DNA from: Mansonella perstans
Taxonomy: Eukaryota; Nematoda; Chromadorea; Rhabditida; Onchocercidae
Length of the DNA: 64,000 nt
NCBI GenBank assembly: GCA_037074765.1
Contig: JBAMDO010000134.1
Span: 62,001-126,000, forward strand
Reading direction: 5' to 3'
The notes below the pieces were generated by a model, which did not search any database, was not told where the DNA came from, and saw only the letters and a program-made list of their open reading frames with translations. A program made the position numbers and the translations under genes. This document shows, one piece after another, positions 38,272-50,800 of this stretch (position 1 is the stretch's first letter; each line of letters starts with the position of its first letter).

Positions 38272-38425
38272 GTTAAGAAGTTTAACAATTTTCTTGTGTG
38301 CATGCATAACAGCAATTTTTAGTTATAGGCTGCATAATTCACAAATGCGAAGCGCTTTCTAACAATAATAGGATACGATTGGCACGGATGGATTTGAATC
38401 CCACTGGACTGATCAATAGTGATTC

Positions 38426-38457
38426 AAACCCTAAATCCACTATTGGGTTTAGGGTTT
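38426..38457. other. hairpin-forming element 2 (13-bp stem, 6-nt loop)
   Basis: aaaccctaaatcc pairs with gggtttagggttt (one G-T wobble) around the loop actatt, and a run of five T starts inside the right arm (38455-38459). I see no tRNA or known small RNA here. Confidence 0.5.
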
Positions 38458-40491
38458 TTGAGTACCGCGATTTTGTAAAACAAAAACATAATTTGATGAG
38501 AAGTAAATAGATTCAGAAAGTTGCTAAGCGAAAGATTTAATTAATAAAAGAGGGTGGATATAAATTAGCTTGTTATTTACAGTTGGTTATGAATCTCACG
38601 CAATACTTTTGTTAAAGGTGATTTCAAAATTAATTTTCAAGTTGAATCCAATAAATTTGCTGATTTCTAGGTACTAATTTCTGGTTCCATTAATTACATT
38701 AATTTAATTTTTTGACTTTTGACTTTAGTTAGTACATTAATTACACCAATTTAATTTTTGATCTTTTATTTTTACTAATATATTATTTATACTAATTTGG
38801 CTTTTGATTTTTGATTTTAATTAATACATTAATTTTTGCTGCACTTCGCTTTACTGCAGGAATGGAAGTGAAGAAAAAAAGGCTTTTTTAATGTGCTTTA
38901 AGAATTTTTGTCTATTAGAAGTAATAAATGAAATTTATTTTGCATTGCAAATTCTTTCACTAAAAATTAGTTACAAAACTTAATATGACTCCGACAGTTT
39001 TATTGTACTGGTAAATTAGCATTGCTAGCATTTATCAATAAGAATTATTGCATCCATAAATGTAGTCCTCCTACAGTCTTCCTCATTCATCAACAGGCAA
39101 TCTGAAATATTTTAACAATGCTAAATATTACTTGAATAATTCAGCAAATATATTTTAAGTAGAAAAGGTTCTTAATCGATGAATTAATTTATTTCCAATA
39201 CAAAATTTCCATATTAGTAATAATCGTTATAATCGATTATTAGTTATAATCGACTAGTTATTGATTTGCAACTAATTTGATAGATTTCGTCTCAAATTGG
39301 ACTTGTTACAACAGACATACGCTTTTGTCTGATTGAAATTTTTTATAACAGAGATGCCAAACTGAAACTGGTCAATACATAACAGAGAAGAAATATAATA
39401 GGAAAATGATACGAAGTAACAAAATGTACAAAAAATTATTAAATTCGCTTGAAATTTTTAGTCACCTAATTATTAAATTTGCTTGAAATAAATTTTTTAA
39501 TCATCATTTGCTTCGTTAGCTGATTTACTTAGTTAACTTATTTACGAAAGAAATAAAACCATCGACTAATAATTAGTAATTAGTAAAGATCAATTAGTAA
39601 ATATTTCAAATACTAAAATAAACAAACCTCAAAATATGAACAAATAGGGTTCTGTTAATCGGAATGTGGAATGTGTGATATGCACTGAAATTACATCGAT
39701 CATGGCTCTATCTATGGACCCTTCCTACTACGCATTTACATTCTTCTTTCTTCTATCATTCCATCATTGAAGTTGTTGCTTTTTATCATCAACAAAAGTC
39801 ATTATTTTACGCTTTCAATTTCAATTTCAATTAATGAGATCTTTTATTTCATCATTATCAAATTTTGTTAACATTCTTTTTTTTGGTAAATCATAGAATT
39901 AATGCTTTTATAAAAATTATTTAAGCAGCACAGAAAAAAGAAGGAAAGAGTTTTGCAGCGAACCGTATTGTCTGACAAATAAATTTCTCGACAATAAAAA
40001 GTCATAGTGATATTACCAAAACAGTCAATAAAAACAATAATAAATTTGAAACTCATTGAGTTTTATCATATCAACACAGACATTTTTCGCCTAGCCTGAA
40101 GCTTTATTCTGTCAACACAAATACTCTTCGTCTGGCCTGTATCCGCCTATCTTTCCCAATGTTTACAAATATATGATGGCAGCAAAATGATGTTTTGTTA
40201 CCAACAAACATTCCTTACATTTTGTTTTTTAAAAGGAAAAAATAGGAAAAAACTCAAAAATAAGTTTTTGATCTTTTGATCTTTTCAAAATTTAACATAT
40301 TTGAAAGAGAAATAAAGTTAGTTAGACAATTTAAAAGCATAAAATAGATAGATCTAGAAATTTCAAGAAATTTTAGTACAACTGTGGAACTTAACACTGA
40401 ATACATAAAATGTTCACAAAATGGCATTGGTATACTAGGCATACACAATCACAGGCACATACATAAACAGAAACACACACACATACATATT

Positions 40492-40973
40492 ATCTTTATT
40501 AGACTTATTTGGAAATAGTTGCATGTGCCAAATATAAAACGATTAAGGTGCTAAAACTGAAGTCTATAAACAGCTTTTTGAAAAAGATGACTGAATTTAT
40601 AAAAAAGGACGAAATTTCATCAAACTTTCCTTCACTAATTGTATCTGATGAATTTTATGAAAATTCTAATTAGTAAGCAACCAATCAATGATAATTTTTA
40701 AACTTTCCCAAATTTTGTTTGTTTATTTAAATTTTCTAATTTTTATCGAAATTTTCTTCTTCAGATATCTTTCTTTTTTTTTTTTGTTCTCATCGCCTGA
40801 ATTTACTTTTATTGTGAATGCATTGAGCATAGGAATTTCGTACATCTTACACACACACACACGCATACTAGACATACACATTTACAGATAAATACATAAA
40901 CAGACAGATACACACACACACACACATATACATACATGCCATCTTTATTAGACTTATTTGGAAATCGTTGCAT
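40492..40973. repeat. 33-bp direct repeat next to CA microsatellites
   Basis: atctttattagacttatttg and its continuation to gttgcat occur at 40492-40524 and 40941-40973 with one mismatch (a/c). Both copies follow (CA)n-rich DNA with the shared phrase acataaacag. Confidence 0.85.
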
Positions 40974-43900
40974 CTATCATATATATGAACTGTGAACTTC
41001 CAAAAGTACGATGATAATGTGAAGTGAACTAACTGCGGGAATTGGACCGGATTTATTGGACTGGATTTTTCACCTGGAAAAAACTGACCAAGTGAAGTTT
41101 TTCATTTTTATCTTTTCTTCTTTAGAAAAATAAAAGTACAAATTAGATTGAAATTACTTGACTAATAAAAGTTTGTTGAAAAGAGGAGAGAAATAAAGAA
41201 AGAAAGGAAGAAAAGAACGTTAGTGCACAAATTAGTTCAACCTTGATTTGTTTGTTTTATCAGTTTTTTTCCCTCCCAATTAAATTTCAACTTTGACCTC
41301 ATTTCTACCTCTCAGCAAAGTTATGTGTTTCAAAAAAAAACACAAAAAATGTCGAAATTTGTATAAATTACATTGAAGGAATTTTTTGTATGTTAGAAAA
41401 ATTTTTATGCTAGATTTATTTTAACTTTCCCTTGTTGGCCAGATTTATTTAACTTGCAGTTACTAACTTAATTAACTTCACTTCTTTCAGCCATTTCACA
41501 TTCCTCTTTTGATTTTTGTTCCAGTCACTTTACCTTTATTCAAATACATTTCCTTATGCATAATTTTTTAAAACTAAATATTATTGCTTAATTGTGTTTG
41601 AATGCCTAATCAACGAATTTATTTATGGAATTGATTAATTTATATCATTCTTTCTTTGTTTCTTCATAAAGCTTTTTATTAATTTTCTCAGTTAATTTGT
41701 TTCATGCATGATTGTTTCGTCAATGTTTGCTTACATCTGCCATTTCTGCGTCATTTCACAAGTCGAAAATTTTTCATTCAAATCATTCCAAATATGTAAA
41801 TGGAATGACAAGTAATTAGAATTATCTGTTGCGTCATATTTTATTTCAAGTGTCCACCTTACAGTTAAAATGAAATTTTACTTTGCGCTTTCTTATTTCG
41901 ATCATTTAGTTGGATCTGTAAGAGATAAAATAAGTTCTGATTTTTTATCTTTTTTTTAGGAACAGTTTAAAATCAACGAAAATGGCTTGCATTCCTCTGT
42001 CATCAATAGAATTTAAAATTTTTTTAGTATTTGCTCGAACATTTGCTTGGATATTAAAAATGAAATATTCTCTATCCATACTATCCAATGATAGATTGAT
42101 ATTGCAAATAATACAATCCGATTATTTGATTAATTGATTATTTAGTTCTACTTCTATTTTTTAATCTTTTCTAATTTGAACGACACTAATCGGGGAAGAG
42201 AAGGTGAAATGGAATTAAATCAATTAAACTTTCATCAGCATTTCGTTTCTCTCAGCTTCCACTTTTATTCTCCAATAAATTTTTATTTTTGAATTCTTAA
42301 GTGATAAATTTTGCAGCATAATTCTTTTTAATATAAAATTGTGCCAAAAGGATTAAATGAAAAAATTTCTGTTCCATTTCAGTAAACAAACAATTAAAAT
42401 TGTAACATTGTAATCATTGTAATATTATTTATGACAGACTTTTTCATTCAATTTATTTCCGATCGATTTTTGCGTAATTTTTTTAAACCAGAAAAATACA
42501 AAACAAATTTTTTCAATGTCATTATTCTTTTGTCATTGCGTATTTGTACAACTGTTTTTTAGCTCATTCGCTATAAATTAAAAAAGTAAAAAAAATTCCA
42601 TTTTTTCTCAGTTATGCAAAAATTCATTCATTTTCCAATATTTCCCAGCCAATGTTACTTTATTTTTTGAAATTTAAATTGCTCTGAATGTTTTTACTTA
42701 TTATGTGCAGCTTTGAAATGTCAAATATAAAATTTTATTTAAATCAAAAGTCTAAATCATTTGTGAACCAAACTCAGGTGGTGCAATAAATGGATCATAA
42801 ACCGATTCGTGTTTTCCTATTGTTGTAAACTGTTTACATAATAATACATTTATAGTTCATATAAATATTACCCACTAAAATTACAGTTTATATTTGGGTC
42901 GTTTGATTTGATTAGTAAAGAGTGAAGTAATGCAATTCAATGCAATCCTTAAAATTACTTTGCCATTACTCCAACCAATTGGAATATATAAACAATTGAT
43001 TGGTATTTTAATTTTCTAAATATTCTGATTTAAGATTGAATTGGAACTCTCTGCAATTATTGCTTTTGTTAGCAATTTAATGAACTCATCTAATATGAAA
43101 TAGAAATTTAATAATTAGTTATCAAAAAGCTTATTTCAAATGAAACAAACCAATTTGTACTTTGACGATTTATTGATTATAAGGAAATATTCGAGTAATT
43201 TCGATAAAGTGATTTGGTTTTGAAAAATTTCAAACCAAAAATTGTTTTGTTAACGTTTCATTTGAAAACTTTTAATGAAGTAACGAAGTGAATGCTGATA
43301 GAGATTTGTTAAGTGTTGTAGATTTCATTGAAAGGAATTTGTGAAATTTAGTTCTTCAAATATCAAATTCATAATTCTAATATTTGTTGCTTAATTCTGT
43401 GATATCATTTTCAAATTGATTTCTGCGATAATTAATGAAACTTTATTGCGAAATTTTGATTAATGAAATTTTACTTTGAAATTTTGTTACAGTTTGGAAA
43501 AAATTGAAATATTTGAAATAGCTAGCTATCGTTGATAATTTAACTCACATATCTTGTTTTATGTGTAGCATATGTTGCCAACTTTTTCTGCAATGTAATA
43601 TTACACTTTATCCATCGTATGATAGTGATCATATCATTTTAATAGTTGTTATGCCAAATAGATCAGCTATTTCATACTCTAAGATATTAACATTAAAACA
43701 TTCTTATTAAAACATTCGTTATACAAAAAATGTTTAATTGATTCATAAATTTTTACTAAACTCTCGTGAACTACTCTTTCGTGAACTGAACTTCGCGAAT
43801 TCTTTCTTGAACTAAAATTTAAAAAAATAGTCTCGAAAGTTCTGCAAACAAATAATTGAATGAATTATCCATCCTAATGTTCATAATAAAACAATCACTT

Positions 43901-44257
43901 GCTAATTTATTTAATTAATGTGGGTAAATCGTAAAAAAGAACAAAGTGTTAAGTCATTAATTTTTTTAACTAATTTAATTTGAATCGCAATATTTGAAAA
44001 TGTGGGATTGGGAATGTGTGAAAAGATATCATACAATTGAATGAGACATAAAACTGATGATGATATTTTTTCTTCCTTTCTTCTTTTAATCAAAATTATG
44101 GCATGATGTTTCTGTTTCCTTTTTTTTTTGACTCTTATTTTTTGCTCAAAAATTTTTTCGTTCTTATCTTAATGACCAATTCCAATTCCTGCGTTAAGAA
44201 ATAATAGGTTGTCGGAATGAAAAATGATTTGAGAATTTGGATGAATGGAAAGCCCTA

Positions 44258-44459
44258 AATTTATCACTTATCACTCAACTTTACTCTTTACCATTATTTA
44301 CTATTACTAGCTGCTAGTGACCACTCTTATTCTTATCATACATCATTATCAGTTCCTTCAATTTGTCACTTATCACTTAACTTTATTCTTTGCCCTTATT
44401 CACTATTCCTAGCTGTTAGTGATCACTCCTATTCTTATAACATATTATCAGTTCTTTTA
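44258..44459. repeat. diverged tandem duplication, about 101 bp unit x2
   Basis: 44258-44358 and 44359-44459 share tcacttatcac, aactttactcttt/aactttattcttt, tagctgctagtgaccactc/tagctgttagtgatcactc and attatcagttc in the same order. The pair sits about 350 bases before the first firm formin exon. Confidence 0.8.
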
Positions 44460-44802
44460 TACCTCCTCTTACGCTCATCATTACCTCCAAACACAACTTA
44501 TTGTTGTTTTCTATTTAGGTACTAAGCCGAAAAATTGTTCTGTTAGTTATTAAACAATCACGCAGAATTTTTAAGCAAGCTAAGTTTTAAATTAATTTGA
44601 GACTTTCATTGATTGCATTAATTTTAATATTTTAAATCATTTAGTGCTGCGTCATTCAACTCCTGGCTCTTCTACTAGGACATGTTGTTCATTTCATTAA
44701 CTCATATTTGATAATCGCTTGATATGCACTTGATTTAATCCATTTGTGTATGACTCACGTTTATCAGATAAGAATTAATCATTCTTTTACTACTGTAATA
44801 TT

Positions 44803-44812
44803 TTAATCGCAG
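44803..44812 (+). other. splice acceptor before formin ATG (SL site or cis acceptor)
   Basis: ttaatcgcag ends at 44812, two bases before ATG 44815. Either spliced-leader addition makes this the first exon, or it is the acceptor for the upstream exon ending at 37969. Confidence 0.5.
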
Positions 44813-44814
44813 GA

Positions 44815-47800
44815 ATGATAAGTACGATAGAGCAAGCACTGTTGCGCTGTCTTAAGCGGATCCGGTCAGATGATACAAGCAAGGAAAAAGTTCAAATTGC
44901 GAAATATATTTTCAAACCTGACCAATTGCATGATTTGGTTTTTAAATTGGATCCAGCTAATCTTGATAATCGTGAAGTAGATGTTGCATTTCCCACACTT
45001 CTGGTATTTTTTCACGTTAAACCAGTACAAATTTATGAAACTACAAACTTTCTTATTTTCAATTCATAATACTTGGTTTCACTTTAAAATTACAGTATTC
45101 ATTTCGTTACTTAAAAAATTTTACAAAATTGATTGATATGAATGCGTGAGTATTACTTTTAAACTTGCTAGGATGATGTTTATTAAGGCAGAGTTGGATT
45201 TATCAATTGAAAATCAAAAGTTGTTACTCGATCAGCCAATTGAGAAGAAATGCTTAATGCTTACGGAACAAAGTGCTATACGAGTAAGTAATTATTTTCG
45301 TGTCTAATAACTGATAAGAGAAGCAGTAACAAATTTTTGGCTATTTATTGATTTCATTAAACGAATTTCACATCCTGTCTTACAAAATAATTTCAGCGGC
45401 ATTTCAAGTGATTATCCAATTCGAGCTTTTAAACATTTCGATGTGTATCATATAAAATCGATTTTCAAAATTATTTTATAAATAAATCTTAAATTTTGCT
45501 CATTTCATATTTCAAACATTGTTGTAGGAAAAGTATGGAATAGGTGACAGTAAAGTGGCGGAGAAATTCTTGGAAATAATTCAGCAACATAATTTATTAG
45601 ACAGTGATAATAGTCTTCATATCCTGGAAGCACTGCTTATTTCATTAAGAACACAATCACACAGGTGATTTCAACTATTTATGTGCCTGAAATTTTTTAA
45701 TAAATTTTCAAATTGCTGAAATTTCAAATATATAACAATTTACAAATAATCATTGAAGTTAATTGCTGATAGTTTTATGGAAATTTTTTAAACCAGAAAA
45801 AGACGAATTTTATTCCAAAAGAAAAATTGTTAATTAATAATTAATTAGTTGATAAAAATTCTTTACAGCTAAAATTATGTAATATACTTCAGAAGTTGCT
45901 TGAAATCATTTGACAATTTGGAAAAATTTTTAATATGTACATTTTTAAAAATTGTTAATTCATTAATTTATTGAATTATTACAGTTATGTGGAAAAGTTC
46001 ATAAAATTAGATGGCAGTGGACATTTACAAAGTTTGCTAAGCGAATGTATGAAGCGATCTGGACGTGAACAACATGCAGCTATTACATTACTTTGCTTTC
46101 GGGCTCTTTTGAATTCAACGGTATTCCCTGATTCTCTAAAGATTACTTAGAAAAACACTTGTTGGATAGATTTTTTACTTAAAATAAAATTTGCAAAAAG
46201 AAAAAATTGAAACCGGAAATGTATTTCAGATCGAAATTTTTTCAAACATAAAACAATACGCTTCAATTATTGAATTCATTCTATGTGAATATGCCTTTTT
46301 TTGTTTGTTAGAAATCCTCAAATGATATAGGAGGAATCAAAATTCATTTTAGGTTGGCCGAATGGCTGTTTTATCCTCGGATGATGCGCTTTGTGTCATT
46401 GCGTCTTCCACTTGTCTCCAAAGTGCCAAGTGCAAGGTTTGCATCTTTAACCCATTTTCTGGAATTATTGACATTATTATCTATTTCAGTTTTTGACTTC
46501 TCTTTTGGGAAAAAAAAGCACCAAAAAGATTCTATAAGAGTTCATTAATATCCAACGAGTGCCAAAGAAACATCAAATTCCTCATTTTAACCTCTAAGCT
46601 TATTATTATTCTGGAGATCATTCAATTCTAGTCTTAGCTTATCTTTTACATTAATAATAGTAAGTAAACTACTAATTAGAGCTTTTGTCATCAGTAAGAA
46701 ATTAGTAATCGAATAATTCAAGGAAGCAATCAATGTTTCTTAAAAAAAAAAAAAAAAAAAAAACGAATGCCAAAATGATCTAAGATTTTCTTTCACTCAA
46801 ATTTTTAAATTTAAAATTTTTCAAATAGTAAGAAATTGAAATTGGAACAGAAATATTCAAGATTTAATTTATTCTCATTTTAGTGCTTTGTTGTTCGAAA
46901 CTTATGCAAAGAAAAGTATTTCCAATAAATTTTTAATTTTTAATGAATTGAATTGTCAGTGGTCGGGTAATTATGTTAATCTAAGGATATTAAGATAATT
47001 GAAAAAAACTCCTTTTTAACAATTAGCAGAAATTATTACGTCAAGTTTTTAGGAAATTAATTCGTTCCACCACTAATTCTTTTGCTGCATGATTAAATTT
47101 TCCGTTCATTTGACCTAATTTGGTGTCAGATAATTGCGCCCCAACTTGGAATAGAAATATACGAGCGGAAAAAATTCGCTTGAAAATATTTGCTGCTTAT
47201 TTCGTCTCTGCCATCAAATAGTTTTATTTCTTCAAGCAAACAAATTATAATTGCTTAAATTTGGAATTCATTAAAATTTTCACTATCCATTAATTCGCTA
47301 TTAGTGCAATAAAGTTCCGCATAATAATAATAAGATAACTGTTCAGATGTTTCTGTCTTTAGTTATTTCTTTTTTTTTTTGTTAAAATTTTAAATTTGTA
47401 ATAAAAATTTTGAAGTGAATGATTTTTAGTGATTTCGAAATCAAAAATTTTAAATTTCTCATTCTTAATCAAAATTATTTTCGTTTTTTTCTGCCTTCTT
47501 ATTCCCCACTTTTTGCTAATCTCTTAATACTGAATTATATTTCATTTGCATTGAAAGAACTGTACAAATGGACTGTAGAAACATTTTGATAAAAGGTCAT
47601 CGTAATGTCCACTATGCTATAGTTGCTGTAATAGTAATCAACATTTAAGTACAAATCAGCCCCATCCTTCATCATTTTCCGTCTTTCTCTTTACATAGCA
47701 ACAACGATTAGTTATGTTGTAAAATGTAAATTAATTTATTGATATGTTTTTTTTGGTACAAATTATTGATTAATCAATACTTATTGAAAATCTGCAAAAT

Positions 47801-50800
47801 CTAGCAAATAATTAATACCTAATTCGTGATGACAAAATTTTAATTAATTTTTTTTCGCCTTTGTAATATTATATATGCTTTATATAAATGTAAAATACAT
47901 TTATTGATTAGCTGAAAAAATTTTGCAACGATCATGATAAGAGTGTTTGTTGTATCTTGCACAAAATTAATTGTGCAGAAATGCGGTTAGAAAAAAAGTA
48001 AAATGCAAATATTATCAAACATCCTAAAGTACTTAATCAATTTACCAGATTTTCTCTTTCCGGAAAATTGCTCATTTTAAATAAATGCAATCATCGCGAG
48101 AAAAAATACCCGCCTAATAAGATTAAATTGATTAAGAAATGTTCCATAAAACTAATAATAATTACATGCATCTTTGTTTTTCACTTCCTACTGTATCTAA
48201 AAAATTTACTATAAAAATTTACGCATTCATGTAATTGATTAATTTAGTGAAATTCGGATAATTTTTACTGTTAACTTTAACAACTCATCTATTCAACAAA
48301 TGATCAAAGAAATTTACTGTAATTGATTATCCCTTTATTGCAATTGATTATACCCTTTATTGTAATTAAAATTTACTGTAATTAATTATGCCCTTCACTG
48401 TAATTGATTAACTAATGATACAGTAAATTTTTTGGATGACTTTTTAAATATTTTAACTGTGCGAATTCGTTCTCATTTTTTTTTCAAAAATCGAAATTTT
48501 AAAAATTTGCTTTCTGAAATAAACGAAACTTAGTAGAAGGAAAAAAATTAGAATGAGGGAAAAATTAAAATTCAAAAACAAAAGTAAACAAAATAGCTAT
48601 AAATATTATTTGTACTTCCTTATGATTCTTACTCTTTTTTCTTTTGCTTACTTCTTACTGCGCTACTTTATTTGCTTAAAAACAAATTTTAAATTCGGAT
48701 GATTATCAAGTGTGACTGTTATACTGTCATGATAACTTCGAAATCCTCAAATTTCTACATTCGATATATTAGAAATATCATTTTTTTTCATTGACTGGAT
48801 AACTTACTTTTAAAAATGCAAGAACGAGATTCTCGAATTTTGGGCATATCAGAGCTAATTTTTCTAATTAACTTAATTAACGAACTTTGAAATGGCAATT
48901 CCGGAAGTCCAGAAAATTCCAGAAGGATATGACAATTCTTAGATGAATTTGTTCTACATTGAAATATTCGTCAACAAATCATATTTTGCTCAAATGAAAA
49001 CACAGAAAAAAGAAATTCAGCCAATGCCTTCATTTCCTCTGAAGTTTTCACATTGTTTGCAATTTATGGGAAAAAATTAATTGTCCTTTTTTAACTTGAA
49101 AAATGGAAAAATTCCCATTAAAATTAGAATTGTAAAGAATGGACCTTGAAAAAATAGAAAATTAAAATTTCAATAATATCCAACCGCCCAGTTTCAGTTT
49201 TTGATTTCTGACAATTTGACATCAATTTTGTAATTTTATCACTTCCGACCTTTAAACTGTATTTTGTAAATACAATATTTTTATCAAAAAAATGAAGATT
49301 ATATTTGTTGGCCCATTGACACTAATCGTTAGTTCCACTTTGCGACCAATTTTAATTTTGTCAACTTCAATTTTTCAAAATTAAGTTTTCCAGAAGAACT
49401 GAACACTTGTTCGAAGGAGAAAATTGTCCATTCAGATCGTCCATTTCTAACTTTTCATTTCATTAATTTTCAGATTATCCCATTGAATTTAATTGATGAA
49501 AAATTCACCATTCACTTGCGAATCTTTCAAGCTTTCCAGGTTGAATGCAAAAATATATTTGTAAAAACTAAGTAAAGATTATAGCAGTTTATTAAGTTCT
49601 TTCCCGCAATGACCATAAACATTTACTGTCTTAGTTTTACAACTCGCTCGAAGCGCTTTTAATTTCTTGAAAGTGGACAGATTGCAATTAAAGTCTTAGA
49701 ACTGGACAGATTGCAGCAATCTATTCACACTTGCGTTCTTTCTTTATTTTTTCTCTCCTTCTTTGAAATTTCACAAAAAGAGAAGTTTAGAATGGTAAAA
49801 CTTTAAAAGCCCAGAAATCATTCATTTGTTACGCTAAGTAAATTGTAAAAGCTTTTGGTACTCTTTGAAATTTCATTGACATATTTTGGTCTCAATTCAC
49901 TGAATGTCTTTCTTTCCAAATACAATTTGAAAAAAATGATAATCTTACTGTGCTTTCTCTCTTCCTCGCCTTTTTTCTTTTATTTCATTTGGCTGGATTA
50001 AGCTGAGGCTCGGAAGAATGTTATTAAGCCAGGCTAAATCAGTCATGCACTGCGAAGCTAAAACAATAATTTTTTACTGAAATGAGCAAAGTTAAGGCGT
50101 GTAATAAAAAGTAAATTCCAAAGCTATTCAAAACTTAATGAACTGAACAATCATTCAGTTCTAAAAGTATTTTAAGGCTTGAAACGAAAAATACCAAAAA
50201 AAAAAATTAAACTAATCCCATATGAATCCTAAATCTGGTTTAAAATAGTCCAAAGAACCAATTAACTGGCTCGCAATATGTTAAGGTTCGAAATAGGAAG
50301 AGAGTCAGTCAGAAACCAGGAATGCAATCTAGTTAATTAACATTAGATTTAGGATTGTTACTTCAAAAATTGCCCAATAGACAAGTAAATTGCAATTTAG
50401 TCCAAACTCCGAAATGTATTGTGGGTGGTATTCATGCAAAATCTTCTGGGTATCTATACAAAATAATCCGAAATCCTTATCCATTAGATATACAATGCGT
50501 TGTCATTTAATTAGTTGAATGGATTTCGTATAGAAATTTTGTCGCATTTAAACCATAATTAAACGAATTCTTTATTAAATTGCAGGTTTCAAGAAATTTT
50601 TCAAAATCTTTTTTAAAAGTTCTTTAGTATCTTTCAAAGGGATAGAATTAATATTTTGTTTAAAAAATCCTGTTCCATCTCTCCTCTTTGAAGAGTTTTA
50701 AAAAGTTTTAAAAAAAGATTTGAAAAGATGATTATAGAAAAGATGATTGCAGATCAGAGATAAATCTAATTATATTTGAACATAAGGAAAAGAATGAGTT

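Larger units (their letters stand above)
37970..44812. other. non-coding region upstream of (or first intron of) the DAAM formin
   Basis: 6.8 kb, AT-rich. Contains a GC-richer island with strong hairpins (38100-38460), repeated A/T-rich motifs near 38690-38830, CA microsatellites with a duplicated 33-base segment (40492-40524 and 40941-40973), and a diverged 101-base tandem duplication (44258-44459). No exon recognised. Confidence 0.5.

Noticed and set aside
38384..38410. tRNA gene suggested by ggatttgaatccc
   Set aside because: The T-arm has mismatches and no D-arm, anticodon arm or acceptor stem of correct spacing was found.
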